Of a stretch of 10,264 nt of DNA, positions 1 to 5,905 are shown piece after piece. The position numbers and the translations under genes are program-made. This stretch comes from Burkholderiaceae bacterium (GTDB taxonomy: Bacteria > Pseudomonadota > Gammaproteobacteria > Burkholderiales > Burkholderiaceae_C). The DNA lies in contig JALRFN010000406.1 of assembly GCA_023268425.1 (NCBI GenBank), positions 1 to 10,264 of the forward strand, in the 5' to 3' direction. Position 1 is the first letter of the stretch; the number at the start of each line of letters is the position of its first letter. Below the pieces are notes generated by a model. The model did no database searches, was not told the DNA's origin, and was given only the letters and a program-made list of their open reading frames with translations.

Positions 1-852
1 GATGACGGTGTCGATGGCGAGTTGCAAGCGGCGAGTCTCTAGCTTGGTGTTGATGATGCCGTCACGGGCTTTGACGAACTCAATGGCTGCGGCCGGGTCA
101 GCGATCACGTCTTTGACGCCTTTGGTGAAGGCTTTCAAAAAGGCTTTGATCGCTTCGGGGTGCTCGGCAATCATTTTGGGCGAGGCGATGATCGCGTTGC
201 CGTAGAGCTTCACGCCATGGTCAGGGTATTGGAAGGCGACCACATCGTCGATCTTGACGCCACGCGCTTCGATGTTGAGCAGCGATGTGAAAGTGAAGCC
301 GGTGATGGCATCCACGTCGCCGCGCACCAACATGGTTTCACGCAGCGGGGGGTCCATGGCGGTCCAGGCGACGTTGCTGATGTTGTTGGCTTTGGCAAAG
401 ATGGGGAAGGCTTTGCGACCCGCGTCGAACACCGGGGCGCCGAGTTTTTTGCCGTTCAAGTCGGCCGGCGTTTTGATGCCCGACTTTTTCAGCGCCATGA
501 CCGAAGCGGGGGTGTTGTTGTAGACCACCATGACAGCGACCGGCTTGTTGGGGGCGTCAGGGTTGTTGGCGTGAAATTCCATCAACGCAGCCATGTCGGC
601 AAAGCCCATGTCGTAGGAGCCAGAGGCGACGCGGGTGACCGCCGCGCCAGAGCCGTTGCCCGAGTCCACCGTCACGTCCAGGCCGGCATCTTTGAAGTAA
701 CCCTTGGCGGTGGGCAACAAAAACAGGGCAGACGGCCCCTCAAAGCGCCAGTCCAATTGGAACTTGATCGGGGTCTGTGCTTGGGCTGTGCCCATCAAAG
801 CGACAGCACCCAGTGCGGCCAGGGTTTTGAGCGTGGAGCGTTTGGTGTTCAT
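1..852 (-). CDS. ABC transporter periplasmic substrate-binding protein, NMT1/THI5-like (3' end cut by window)
   Basis: The protein is likely to capture a small solute in the periplasm and deliver it to an ABC permease; the substrate cannot be read from the sequence. The visible 284 codons begin with a clear Sec signal peptide: basic start (MNTKRSTLK), hydrophobic core, and likely cleavage after AQA at residue 25. The mature part opens with IKFQLDWRFEGPSALF, followed by GYFKDAGLDV and an SGNGSG segment, the usual opening of the NMT1/SsuA/ThiY group of binding proteins. A later EHPEAIKAFLKAFTKG helix is also typical. Family members are about 320-340 residues, so roughly 40-55 are missing beyond the window edge; there is no sign of a frameshift. 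Permease and ATPase genes would be expected downstream, outside the window. The ATG at 852 is preceded by only a weak GGAA. A sigma-54-like promoter lies 37 bases upstream. Family is fairly sure; substrate (pyrimidine, sulfonate, nitrate or other) is open. Confidence 0.87.
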   Translation of the reverse strand, partial: MNTKRSTLKTLAALGAVALMGTAQAQTPIKFQLDWRFEGPSALFLLPTAKGYFKDAGLDVTVDSGNGSGAAVTRVASGSYDMGFADMAALMEFHANNPDAPNKPVAVMVVYNNTPASVMALKKSGIKTPADLNGKKLGAPVFDAGRKAFPIFAKANNISNVAWTAMDPPLRETMLVRGDVDAITGFTFTSLLNIEARGVKIDDVVAFQYPDHGVKLYGNAIIASPKMIAEHPEAIKAFLKAFTKGVKDVIADPAAAIEFVKARDGIINTKLETRRLQLAIDTVI

Positions 853-888
853 GGTGAAAGTTCCGAGTAGGGGTTAAAAGAATTAGCG

Positions 889-904
889 AGCAAATTTTGC
901 GCCA
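889..904 (-). promoter_or_regulatory. Candidate sigma-54 (RpoN) -24/-12 promoter for the substrate-binding protein gene
   Basis: On the minus strand the sequence reads TGGCGCAAAATTTGCT. Against the RpoN consensus TGGCACG-N4-TTGCW it matches 10 of 12 fixed positions and keeps the required GG-N10-GC spacing (GG at 903-902, GC at 891-890). Transcription would start near position 878, leaving a leader of about 25 bases before the ATG at 852, a sensible distance. Binding proteins for nitrogenous solutes are often under RpoN with an enhancer-binding activator; that link is inference here. No experimental support is available. Confidence 0.6.
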
Positions 905-909
905 CGGGA

Positions 910-933
910 CTGCGCAGACGGCGTTGCGCAACG
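910..933. promoter_or_regulatory. Two adjacent perfect palindromes upstream of the sigma-54-like site
   Basis: CTGCGCAG (910-917) and CGTTGCGCAACG (922-933) are perfect palindromes four bases apart. They lie about 30-55 bases upstream of the predicted start of the binding-protein transcript. The 12-base one is long enough to be the site of a dimeric regulator. Which protein would bind is unknown, and chance palindromes are possible in GC-rich sequence. Confidence 0.35.
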
Positions 934-958
934 TCGGTTGTGCTTGGCACTGCAACAG

Positions 959-1012
959 GGCAAACCCGCTGATTGTCCATCCAAAACGGTGCGGAGCCAT
1001 TTAGGGTTTGCC
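959..1012. repeat. Nine-base inverted repeat with 36-base spacer
   Basis: GGCAAACCC (959-967) and GGGTTTGCC (1004-1012) are perfect inverted copies. No T-run follows on either strand, so it is a poor terminator. It lies about 80-135 bases upstream of the predicted sigma-54 start, a usual distance for an enhancer, so a pair of activator half-sites is one reading; a long-range stem is another. Confidence 0.35.
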
Positions 1013-1161
1013 ACATGTCCAACCCACAAGGTTGGTTGAACCTGGGGCGCACGACCGACACCCATCAGCCGTGATGCTTGCTGGTCACTTTGCTCCCAGG
1101 GCCTTGGCATTGGTGGCACGCCAACCGCTCAAGCCGGTGCGTCCAAGCAGACCCACACACA

Positions 1162-1641
1162 TCATTGGCGCTTCAATTCGCGCAACATCTGTTCGCGCGA
1201 ACCCAAAACCAGGTTGTTGTGGCAAAAAATGCCGTTGGCCAACACCTGGCTGGCCACACTGCGTGCCTCGCTTAAGGCTTCCCAGTTGGGGGTTTGCACA
1301 GGCGTCCAGCGTTTTTGGTAACTCGACCACCGGGCCAGTGTCTTGTGTTCACCGCGTTTGCAGTCCAGCGCTTCAAACAACACATTTTGACCACCGCCGC
1401 TGGAGGTGGCCACCAAGACGTAGCGCAACAGCCCGTCGTCGCCAATTTGTAATGTCTCCGGCACCACGGCATACCTCAGGCGCTGGTCGCCGGGCATTTC
1501 AAAAGCTTCTGCGGTGTTGAGGTCGAATTGGCCGGGCGGCTCGACGTCTATTTCTTGGCGCGGCGCGTCTTGGCCAAGTAAACCTGCTTGTGATGAGGCG
1601 ACCAGCAAGGTCGCGGCGACAGTGGTCAACAGGCGCTTCAT
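1162..1641 (-). CDS. CNP1-like family exported protein of unknown function
   Basis: This 159-residue protein resembles the CNP1-like family (Pfam PF08750), small exported proteins of betaproteobacteria whose function is not known. It begins with a signal peptide (basic MKR, hydrophobic stretch, likely cleavage after SQA at residue 19). The mature part has the family-like run RYVLVATSSGGGQNVLFEAL followed by DCKRGEHKTLARW and WTPVQ. Two cysteines, C94 and C140, could form one disulfide in the periplasm. Its ATG overlaps the TGA of rppH as ATGA (1641-1638), so translation is probably coupled and both share one transcript. The stop is at 1162-1164. No Shine-Dalgarno sequence of its own is clear, which fits coupling. 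Family assignment comes from remembered motifs, not a search. Confidence 0.8.
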   Translation of the reverse strand: MKRLLTTVAATLLVASSQAGLLGQDAPRQEIDVEPPGQFDLNTAEAFEMPGDQRLRYAVVPETLQIGDDGLLRYVLVATSSGGGQNVLFEALDCKRGEHKTLARWSSYQKRWTPVQTPNWEALSEARSVASQVLANGIFCHNNLVLGSREQMLRELKRQ

Positions 1642-2249
1642 GAGCCGAACTCGTCTTGCGGGTGTTCCAAACTTGCCCCCGGCGGCAATTCCGCCTGTCC
1701 ATCGAGCAACAAGCCCCGATGGCCTCCGTTGGGTTTGCTGCGGCTGTTGCCGCGCAAATAGCGGTTGCGCATGTCGTTGCGGGGCAGGAAACGGGCCAAT
1801 TCGGTCAGTGCCATTTGGTAGACGCCACGCTTGAACTCAATGACCACGTCCAGTGGCACCCAATAGTCGTGCCAACGCCAAGCATCAAACTCGGGGTGGT
1901 CGGTGGCGCGCAGGTTCAAATCCCAGTCGTTGGCGGTCAAGCGCAACAGGTACCAAATCTGTTTTTGGCCTTTGTAATGGCCACGCGACTCGCGGCGCAC
2001 AAAACGATCTGGCACCTCGTAACGCAACCAGTCGCGGGTGCGCGCCACGATGCTCACGTGTTCAGGCTTGAGCCCGACTTCTTCGTGCAGTTCGCGATAC
2101 ATCGCCTGCTCCGGCGACTCGCCTCGATCAATCCCGCCTTGTGGAAATTGCCATGAGTTGGAGCGGATGCGACGCCCCCAAAAAACCTGGTTTTTCTGAT
2201 TCAGCAGGATGATGCCGACGTTGGGACGGTAGCCCTCACGGTCAAGCAT
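1638..2249 (-). CDS. rppH: RNA pyrophosphohydrolase (Nudix hydrolase)
   Basis: RppH removes pyrophosphate from the 5' end of triphosphorylated mRNA, exposing a monophosphate that promotes RNase E decay; it acts in the cytoplasm. The product of 203 residues opens with MLDREGYRPNVGIILLN, the characteristic RppH start, which is why I place the start at the ATG at 2249 and not at a TTG four codons upstream. WQFPQGGI is present. The Nudix box is complete: G38-x5-E44-x7-R52-E53-L-x-E56-E57-x-G59-L60, so metal-binding glutamates are intact. The protein is longer than E. coli RppH (about 176 residues); the extra C-terminal tail (NRYLRGNSRSKPNGGHRG onward) is polar and low in complexity, as in other betaproteobacteria. 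It is divergent from proS with 76 bases between starts, and it is the first gene of a pair with the CNP1-like gene. Confidence 0.95.
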   Translation of the reverse strand: MLDREGYRPNVGIILLNQKNQVFWGRRIRSNSWQFPQGGIDRGESPEQAMYRELHEEVGLKPEHVSIVARTRDWLRYEVPDRFVRRESRGHYKGQKQIWYLLRLTANDWDLNLRATDHPEFDAWRWHDYWVPLDVVIEFKRGVYQMALTELARFLPRNDMRNRYLRGNSRSKPNGGHRGLLLDGQAELPPGASLEHPQDEFGS

Positions 2250-2280
2250 AATCAACCCCAAAATTCTTCAACTGCGGACC

Positions 2281-2309
2281 ATTATGCCTTGCCACTTGTG
2301 GCCCGCCAA
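2281..2309 (-). promoter_or_regulatory. Candidate sigma-70 promoter for rppH
   Basis: On the minus strand TTGGCG (2309-2304, 4 of 6 with the -35 consensus) and CATAAT (2286-2281, 5 of 6 with -10) are separated by exactly 17 bases. Transcription would start near 2274, giving a leader of about 25 bases before the ATG at 2249. No equally good promoter for proS is visible on the plus strand of the same gap; a CATAAT at 2247-2252 lacks a spaced -35. Confidence 0.55.
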
Positions 2310-2325
2310 GCTTGCAACGGAAAAC

Positions 2326-4068
2326 ATGAAAGCCAGCCAGTTTTTTATCTCCACGCTCAAAGAAGCGCCTGCTGATGCTGAGGTGGTCAGCCACCAACTG
2401 ATGACGCGCGCGGGCATGATCAAGCGGCTGGGGGCGGGTGTTTACACCTTGATGCCCATGGGCTTGCGGGTGGTGCACAAGGTGGCCGCCATCGTGCGCG
2501 AGGAGATGAATCGGGCGGGCGCGGTGGAGCTGTCTATGCCCATGGTGCAGCCGGCGGAACTGTGGCAAGAAACGGGACGTTTTGACAAGATGGGCCCGGA
2601 GTTGCTGCGCATCAAAGACCGCCATGAACGCGACTTTGTGATTCAGCCGACCAGTGAAGAAGTGGTCACCGACATCGCCCGCCAAGAGCTGCGCTCTTAC
2701 AAACAACTGCCCAAGAACTTCTATCAAATTCAGACCAAGTTTCGCGACGAGCGTCGCCCGCGCTTTGGCTTGATGCGTGGCCGCGAGTTCGTCATGAAAG
2801 ACGCCTACAGCTTCGACAAAGACCATGCGGCCGCACAAGCCAGTTACCAGAACATGGCGCAGGCCTATCGGGCTATTTTTGACCGTTTGGGTTTGCGTTA
2901 CCGCGCTGTGGCGGCCGACAGCGGGGCCATCGGTGGTGATTTGAGTGAAGAGTTTCAGGTCATTGCCAGCACGGGCGAAGACGCGATCATTTATTGCCCC
3001 AACAGTGCCTATGCGGCCAACATCGAAAAAGCCGAGGCCGCTGCACCCAGCCACGCGCGTCCCAGCGCCAAGCAAGCCTTGACCAAGACGCCCACTCCAG
3101 GCAAGAGCACTTGCGCCGATGTCGCCGAGTTGTTGGGGGTGCCGCTGAACACCACCATCAAATCCATTGTCTTGGCCACCGAAGTCGAGGCTGAAGACGG
3201 CACTGTGCAAGTGCAAATTTGGTTGCTGCTGCTGCGTGGTGACCACGACATGAACGAGGTCAAAGTCAGCAAGCTGGCTGGCATGGAAGGCGGTTTCCGC
3301 TTCGCCAGCGAAGCCGAAATCTTGGCCCACTTCGGCACCAAGCCAGGCTATTTGGGACCCTTGAATTTACTCCAACCCGTGCGGCTGGTGGCGGATCGCG
3401 AAGTCGCGGTCATGGCCGACTGGGTATGCGGGGCCAATGAAGCCGACTTCCACATGACTGGCGTCAACTGGGGCCGTGATTTGCCCGAGCCCGAAGTTGT
3501 GGCCGACATCCGCAATGTCGTCGCCGGGGACCGTTCGCCTGATGGCCAGGGCGAATTGGCGATAGAGCGCGGCATCGAAGTGGGCCATATCTTTTATTTG
3601 GGCACCAAGTATTCGGTGGCCATGAACGCCACCTTTTTGGACACCGACGGCAAGCCCAAGCCCTTTGAAATGGGCTGCTATGGCATTGGCGTCACGCGCA
3701 TTCCGGCCGCAGCAGTGGAGCAAAACCACGACGAGCGCGGCATGATTTGGCCGGACGCGATCGCGCCATTCACGGTCGCGATTTGCCCAATTGGTATGGA
3801 CCGCAGCGAGGCGGTGAAAGCCGCCGCTGAAAATTTGTACGCCCAATTGTTGGCGGTTGGGGTCGATGTGATTTTGGATGACCGTGGCGAACGCCCGGGT
3901 GCGATGTTTGCCGACTGGGAATTGATTGGCGTGCCGCACCGCGTGGTCTTGGGTGACCGGGGCTTGCAAGCGGGTGAAGTCGAGTACCAGCAACGCCGCG
4001 ATACCGAGGCGACCAAGGTGTCGGTCGATGCCATCGTCGACCATGTGGTCTCGCGCCTGGCCGTTTGA
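2326..4068 (+). CDS. proS: Prolyl-tRNA synthetase, bacterial type with editing domain
   Basis: ProS joins proline to tRNA-Pro in the cytoplasm and, in this type, hydrolyses wrongly formed Ala-tRNA-Pro. The 580-residue length fits the bacterial class II form with an inserted editing (INS) domain. Seen in order: N-terminal MKASQFFISTLKEAP; the PTSEE proline-binding segment (T109, E111); motif 2, FRDERRPRFGLMRGREF from about residue 138; the INS domain about 225-400, with K279 in TTIKSIV, the same number as the lysine needed for editing in E. coli; motif 3, GCYGIGVTR (450-458, R458); and the C-terminal anticodon domain with DDRGERPGAMFADWELIGVP. I chose the ATG at 2326, preceded by GGA at a short distance, because homologues start MKAS; an in-frame ATG at 2284 would add an unconserved 14 residues. 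The 3' end overlaps the next gene by 41 bases. All key residues are present. Confidence 0.97.
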   Translation: MKASQFFISTLKEAPADAEVVSHQLMTRAGMIKRLGAGVYTLMPMGLRVVHKVAAIVREEMNRAGAVELSMPMVQPAELWQETGRFDKMGPELLRIKDRHERDFVIQPTSEEVVTDIARQELRSYKQLPKNFYQIQTKFRDERRPRFGLMRGREFVMKDAYSFDKDHAAAQASYQNMAQAYRAIFDRLGLRYRAVAADSGAIGGDLSEEFQVIASTGEDAIIYCPNSAYAANIEKAEAAAPSHARPSAKQALTKTPTPGKSTCADVAELLGVPLNTTIKSIVLATEVEAEDGTVQVQIWLLLLRGDHDMNEVKVSKLAGMEGGFRFASEAEILAHFGTKPGYLGPLNLLQPVRLVADREVAVMADWVCGANEADFHMTGVNWGRDLPEPEVVADIRNVVAGDRSPDGQGELAIERGIEVGHIFYLGTKYSVAMNATFLDTDGKPKPFEMGCYGIGVTRIPAAAVEQNHDERGMIWPDAIAPFTVAICPIGMDRSEAVKAAAENLYAQLLAVGVDVILDDRGERPGAMFADWELIGVPHRVVLGDRGLQAGEVEYQQRRDTEATKVSVDAIVDHVVSRLAV

Positions 4069-4675
4069 ACCGCTGGCGGCGCTGATCAGCGCCTTGGGTT
4101 TGGTGGGCGCGTTGATGGCCGGCTCAGCCGCGCGAGCCGGTCAGCAGGTGGAAGCGCCGCTGGCCGACAGCGTGCGCTCGGCATTGCGTGCGGCCGTGCA
4201 CGCGGCCACGCCGCCGGAGCCTGTCTTTGTCGATGCTGCGCACCGCGCGCGCTACGCGCAGTGGATGCGTGGGCAAGACCCACGCTTGGCCGCCTGGATA
4301 GACAATGCCCAGGTGCGCCAAGACCTTTTGCAAACCGTTTGGTACGAGGCCCAGCGCGCGGCCCTACCCGCGCAGCGGGTGATGGGGTTGATGCAAGTCG
4401 AGAGTGCGTTTCGCAAGTTCGCCATCTCCAGTGCCGATGCACGTGGTTTGATGCAAGTCATGCCTTTTTGGGCGCGCCTGATCGGCGACGGCGACGTCAG
4501 CGCCCTGTTCCAATTGCAAGTGAACCTGCGCTTTGGCTGCACCATCTTGCGCCACTACCTAGACCTCGAAGGCGGCGATTGGTTCATGGCGCTGGGGCGA
4601 TACAACGGCAGCCGAGGTCAAGCGGCCTACCCCAACGCGGTGCTGCGGGCGGAGAAAAATTGGTCGCTGCCCTGA
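4028..4675 (+). CDS. Small exported lytic transglycosylase (SLT-type)
   Basis: The enzyme should cleave the MurNAc-GlcNAc bond of peptidoglycan in the periplasm, forming 1,6-anhydro ends. It has 215 residues. The N-terminus is a signal peptide with a hydrophobic core around residues 16-31 and likely cleavage after ARA at residue 37. The catalytic domain shows the family marks: the glutamate of ESAF (E125), GLMQVMP (140-146), and RYNGS (Y192), with FGCTILRHYL between. The start is placed at the ATG at 4028 because AAGGTG lies seven bases upstream; an ATG at 4043 is possible but lacks a ribosome site. The gene starts inside proS, overlapping by 41 bases in another frame, so the two are probably co-transcribed. 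There is no lipobox or extra carbohydrate-binding domain. The exact subfamily is not resolved. Confidence 0.88.
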   Translation: MPSSTMWSRAWPFEPLAALISALGLVGALMAGSAARAGQQVEAPLADSVRSALRAAVHAATPPEPVFVDAAHRARYAQWMRGQDPRLAAWIDNAQVRQDLLQTVWYEAQRAALPAQRVMGLMQVESAFRKFAISSADARGLMQVMPFWARLIGDGDVSALFQLQVNLRFGCTILRHYLDLEGGDWFMALGRYNGSRGQAAYPNAVLRAEKNWSLP

Positions 4676-4699
4676 TTGTGGGGCAGCACTGAACGCGGG

Positions 4700-4727
4700 A
4701 AATACGGCTTGAGCTATGCTTAGCCGT
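4700..4727 (-). terminator. Possible terminator hairpin at the end of grxD
   Basis: ACGGCT (4704-4709) pairs with AGCCGT (4722-4727), and inside it AGC/GCT closes on a three-base loop, giving nine base pairs with a small internal loop. On the minus strand it is followed by ATTT and overlaps the grxD stop codon. The T-run is short, so efficiency is doubtful. Because the genes converge here, the same stem could also act on the lytic transglycosylase transcript, though no T-run follows on the plus strand. Confidence 0.4.
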
Positions 4728-5037
4728 TGATCACGGTTTGCAGTTCACCAGACTCGTACATCTCCATCATGATGTCCGAGCCCCCCACGAATTCGCCCTT
4801 AACGTAGAGCTGCGGGATGGTGGGCCACTGGCTGTAGTCTTTGATGCCTTGGCGAATGCCGTCGTCTTCGAGCACGTTGACGGTCTTCATGGTCTTGGTG
4901 TCAACGCCACACGCTTTCAAAATCTGCACGGCTCGGCCTGAAAAACCGCACATGGGAAAACTGGCCGTGCCCTTCATGAACAGCACGATGTCGTGGGCTT
5001 TGACCAACTGGTCGATGTCTTGTTGGATGGCGTCCAT
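4720..5037 (-). CDS. grxD: Monothiol glutaredoxin, CGFS type (Grx4)
   Basis: This 105-residue cytoplasmic protein belongs to the CGFS monothiol glutaredoxins, which hold a glutathione-ligated [2Fe-2S] cluster and pass it to acceptor proteins, often together with BolA. The active motif CGFS is at residues 30-33 in the family context FMKGTASFPMCGFSGRAVQIL. The glutathione-binding WPTIPQLYVKGEFVGGSDI segment is also intact. The length equals that of typical single-domain GrxD. The ATG at 5037 is preceded by GAGG seven bases upstream, a good ribosome site. It lies 28 bases after prmC on the same strand and is the last gene of the hemA-prfA-prmC-grxD cluster. I see no oddity in it. Confidence 0.96.
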   Translation of the reverse strand: MDAIQQDIDQLVKAHDIVLFMKGTASFPMCGFSGRAVQILKACGVDTKTMKTVNVLEDDGIRQGIKDYSQWPTIPQLYVKGEFVGGSDIMMEMYESGELQTVING

Positions 5038-5065
5038 GGTGAAACCTCAAATGAAACTGAGTGAA

Positions 5066-5905
5066 TTATCCGCGCTTTGTGTCGCCCGGCCACAGCCCGC
5101 CGGTGCAACGCACATGGCCAGCAAGGTCTTGGCGGTGCGCGATCGCGCTGAAGCCGGCGACCGCCAGCAATTCGGCGACTGCGCCAGCCTGGTCAAAGCC
5201 GTGCTCGAACAACAGGTGCGCTCCGGCGTTCAAATGCGCCGGGGCGCTGGCAATGATGTGGCGGATGTCGTCCAAGCCGTCCGGCCCCGCGGTCAGGGCT
5301 GATTTTGGCTCGTGGCGCAAACGGGGCAAGTGCACGTCGCCTTCGGCGATGTAGGGCGGGTTGCTGAGCACCAAGTCAAAACGCAAGCCGCGCACAGCCC
5401 GCCACCAAAAACCTTGGTGCCAATGCACACCCAAACCCAGGCGCAGGCCATTGGCCTGCGCTACTGCCAGTGCGTCCTTGCTTTGGTCGCTGGCGTGCAC
5501 TTCGGCTTCTGGGTGTTGCTGGGCCAGGGCCAAAGCGATGGCACCGCTGCCAGTGCCCAAATCCAGGACCTTGGGCGCTTCACACTCGGGCCATACGGCC
5601 AGCGCCCACTCGACCAAGGTTTCGGTGTCGGGGCGTGGCACCAAGACGCGGGCATCGACTGCCAAATCCAAGCCAAAAAAGGCCTGTTGACCCAGCAAAT
5701 AGCCCATGGGTTCGTGCGCGAGTGCGCGCGCGCACAGACTGGTGAATCGGGTCTGTGTGTCGGCCGCAGCCGCATCGCTGTCGTGGCTGAGTAGCCAGGC
5801 GCGCTCCCCACTGTCTCGTCCCAGGCTGTGCAGCAACAAACGTTGCGCGTCCAAACGCGTCAGCCCCTGTGCCTGCGCCTGTTGCAGCAGTTCGGCCAAT
5901 GTCAT
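5066..5905 (-). CDS. prmC: Peptide chain release factor N5-glutamine methyltransferase
   Basis: PrmC transfers a methyl group from S-adenosylmethionine to the glutamine of the GGQ motif in release factors 1 and 2, which speeds peptide release. The 279-residue length is normal. The N-terminal helical domain recognises the release factor and contains the conserved EPMGYLLGQQAFFGLDL (65-81). RPDTE (91-95) follows, then the SAM-binding loop DLGTGSGAIALALA (115-128) with D140 at the end of the next strand. The catalytic NPPY motif is at 182-185. Its ATG overlaps the prfA stop codon as ATGA (5905-5902), so the enzyme is translationally coupled to its own substrate. A GGAG lies about 11 bases upstream of the start inside prfA. 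It was formerly annotated hemK because of its position next to hemA. Confidence 0.96.
   Translation of the reverse strand: MTLAELLQQAQAQGLTRLDAQRLLLHSLGRDSGERAWLLSHDSDAAAADTQTRFTSLCARALAHEPMGYLLGQQAFFGLDLAVDARVLVPRPDTETLVEWALAVWPECEAPKVLDLGTGSGAIALALAQQHPEAEVHASDQSKDALAVAQANGLRLGLGVHWHQGFWWRAVRGLRFDLVLSNPPYIAEGDVHLPRLRHEPKSALTAGPDGLDDIRHIIASAPAHLNAGAHLLFEHGFDQAGAVAELLAVAGFSAIAHRQDLAGHVRCTGGLWPGDTKRG

Larger units (their letters stand above)
853..1161. other. Non-coding stretch between the CNP1-like gene and the binding-protein gene
   Basis: These 309 bases hold no convincing gene: the open frames crossing them have no recognisable protein and no ribosome site. The left half (853-1012) carries the promoter-like site and palindromes listed separately. 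The right half (1013-1161), which follows the end of the CNP1-like gene, shows only short imperfect stems such as AGGTT/AACCT and no convincing terminator. No tRNA or riboswitch core was seen. Confidence 0.7.

Noticed and set aside
160..870. Plus-strand open frame (236 codons) opposite the binding-protein gene
   Set aside because: The minus strand encodes a clear exported binding protein through the same bases; the plus-strand product is a His/Gly/Arg-rich shadow.
853..1012. Thiamine pyrophosphate riboswitch upstream of the NMT1/THI5-like gene
   Set aside because: Considered because some family members carry thiamine precursors, but the CUGAGA-type core and the rest of the THI-box consensus are absent.
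1008..1520. Plus-strand open frame (170 codons) across the intergenic region and the CNP1-like gene
   Set aside because: The product has no recognisable features and half of it is antisense to the CNP1-like gene.
2247..2252. CATAAT on the plus strand as a proS promoter
   Set aside because: No -35 at 16-18 bases; the nearest TTGGGA is 20 bases away, and the sequence is also the rppH start codon region.
2250..2261. TTG start giving a four-codon longer RppH
   Set aside because: Homologues start at MLDREG, which matches the ATG at 2249.
2242..3330. Long minus-strand open frame (362 codons) opposite proS
   Set aside because: It lies antisense to an intact, strongly conserved synthetase, has no recognisable motif and is explained by the GC-rich codon pattern of proS.
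3367..4044. Minus-strand open frame (225 codons) opposite the 3' half of proS
   Set aside because: Composition shadow of proS: rich in His, Gly and Arg, without family features or ribosome site.
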